DNA of 64,000 nucleotides. Source: Meandrina meandrites (taxonomy: Eukaryota > Cnidaria > Anthozoa > Scleractinia > Meandrinidae). The DNA is taken from positions 12,460,701-12,524,700 of the forward strand of contig OY855913.1 of NCBI GenBank assembly GCA_963693305.1, written 5' to 3'. The position numbers and the translations under genes were made by a program. Every line of letters begins with the position of its first letter. Positions within the stretch are counted from its first letter, which is position 1. Under the pieces are notes generated by a model. The model searched no databases, was not told the origin of the DNA, and worked only from the letters and a program-made list of their open reading frames with translations. Shown piece by piece: positions 63,526 through 64,000 of the stretch.

Positions 63526-64000
63526 TTATCACGGATCGAAAGCCGGATAGAGGAAACAGAAAACGCCCTTATCGTCAGCGCGTTATCTGTGGAGAATGTA
63601 AGAAGGAACTCGATTCCGATATTAAGGATACTCAAACCAAGACTGCTCACAAAGGAAAAAAAAGTAGCTTTCCGATGGTACGTGAGCGTAATTAAAGTCA
63701 GCTTGCTTTCTTCACCAAAAGCTACGCGGAGTCGTAGCCGTCACCGAAGCTTTTCACATCAGAAAAACGGACTGACGCACATGACCAAGAAAATACTAGC
63801 TCCTGTTCGAATGTACGAACTCATGGCATCAAAGAAGTTGAGAACTCGCCTGTGTCGGTGGTTCTGGGAATGGGAGAATTACATGTTCCTCTTCAGGAAG
63901 CTATTGAAGAGCCCAAACCCTCCTCACCTCTAACCGTTGAAGTAGCGATGGACCCCGAAGTAGAGATGATCGTGCAATTACAAAGAGATGATAACGCTGT
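63526..64000 (+). pseudogene. decayed ORF with zinc-finger-like motif, runs off the right edge
   Basis: The best frame reads DRKPDRGNRKRPYRQR, then VICGECKKELDSDIKDTQTK and AHKGKKSSFP; C..C....L.SD....T.T.HKG resembles the start of a C2H2-like finger found in transposon-borne proteins. It carries TAA near 63690 and TAG near 63738, each one base from a Gln codon, then runs open to the window end (including VSVVLGMGELHVPLQEAIEE). The longest ATG ORF (63445-63933) is in another frame and is probably spurious. Confidence 0.4.

Noticed and set aside
63445..63933. 162-codon ORF from the first ATG
   Set aside because: Another frame carries the recognisable Cys-rich motif; this one is Arg/Lys/Ser-rich, typical of an out-of-frame shadow.

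Overview
The window is animal nuclear DNA, most likely from an anthozoan cnidarian such as a stony coral or relative. The evidence is an intron-rich gene with an animal-type protein, AT-rich non-coding DNA, and a very dense load of small inverted-repeat transposons, Penelope-like elements, a tRNA-derived SINE and 5S rRNA-derived repeats. The anthozoan assignment is inference from general resemblance; the animal origin is secure. There are no prokaryotic features.

One host gene dominates. NADPH-cytochrome P450 reductase (POR/CPR) lies on the minus strand. I traced it by hand through 16 coding exons, from the start codon at 51828 to the stop at 6786. The exons sum to 2022 bp, or 673 residues plus stop, and all reading phases agree across the 15 introns. 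It has the full architecture: N-terminal membrane anchor, FMN flavodoxin domain, connecting/FAD domain and NADPH domain ending in the conserved aromatic tail. Fourteen introns are GT-AG and one (intron 6) is GC-AG. A splice acceptor just before the start codon suggests an upstream untranslated exon.

A second host-like signal lies on the plus strand inside POR intron 1: two spliced coding exons (51063-51145 and 51236-51481) that end a gene I do not recognise. Another plus-strand ORF at 49208-49492 has an in-frame 87-bp MITE insertion and a polyadenylation signal right after its stop.

The rest is repeats. By position: a diverged inverted repeat with ORF remnants (1-1737); MITEs, 5S-like sequences and a TA-flanked element inside POR introns 14-15 (6.0-10.9 kb); an 8-bp-TSD poly-G MITE (12.2 kb); nested TTAA-flanked elements (15.9-17.4 kb); a 205-bp palindrome and two TTAA-flanked sister copies (21.2-23.0 kb); a Penelope-like element in inverted-repeat form (24.5-25.8 kb); a SINE (27.6-28.0 kb); a gypsy-type Gag remnant (30.2 kb); another Penelope remnant (35.1 kb); a 4-kb element with terminal inverted repeats (35.8-39.8 kb); a LINE RT fragment (42.4 kb); several MITEs (44.8-49.3 kb). 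Upstream of POR come an ATCGAT-rich element with a broken ORF (52.8-54.0 kb), an element with a 9-bp target duplication (54.1-55.4 kb), a 4.1-kb TA-flanked element full of fold-backs (56.8-60.9 kb), a TTAA-flanked AT-rich element (61.9-62.7 kb) and a zinc-finger-like decayed ORF running off the right edge.

POR supplies electrons from NADPH to microsomal P450s and other ER acceptors; nothing else in the window forms a pathway with it. Its 45-kb length is due to transposon-filled introns. Five sequence families of elements share TTAA target sites, which suggests a common piggyBac-type mobilising activity.
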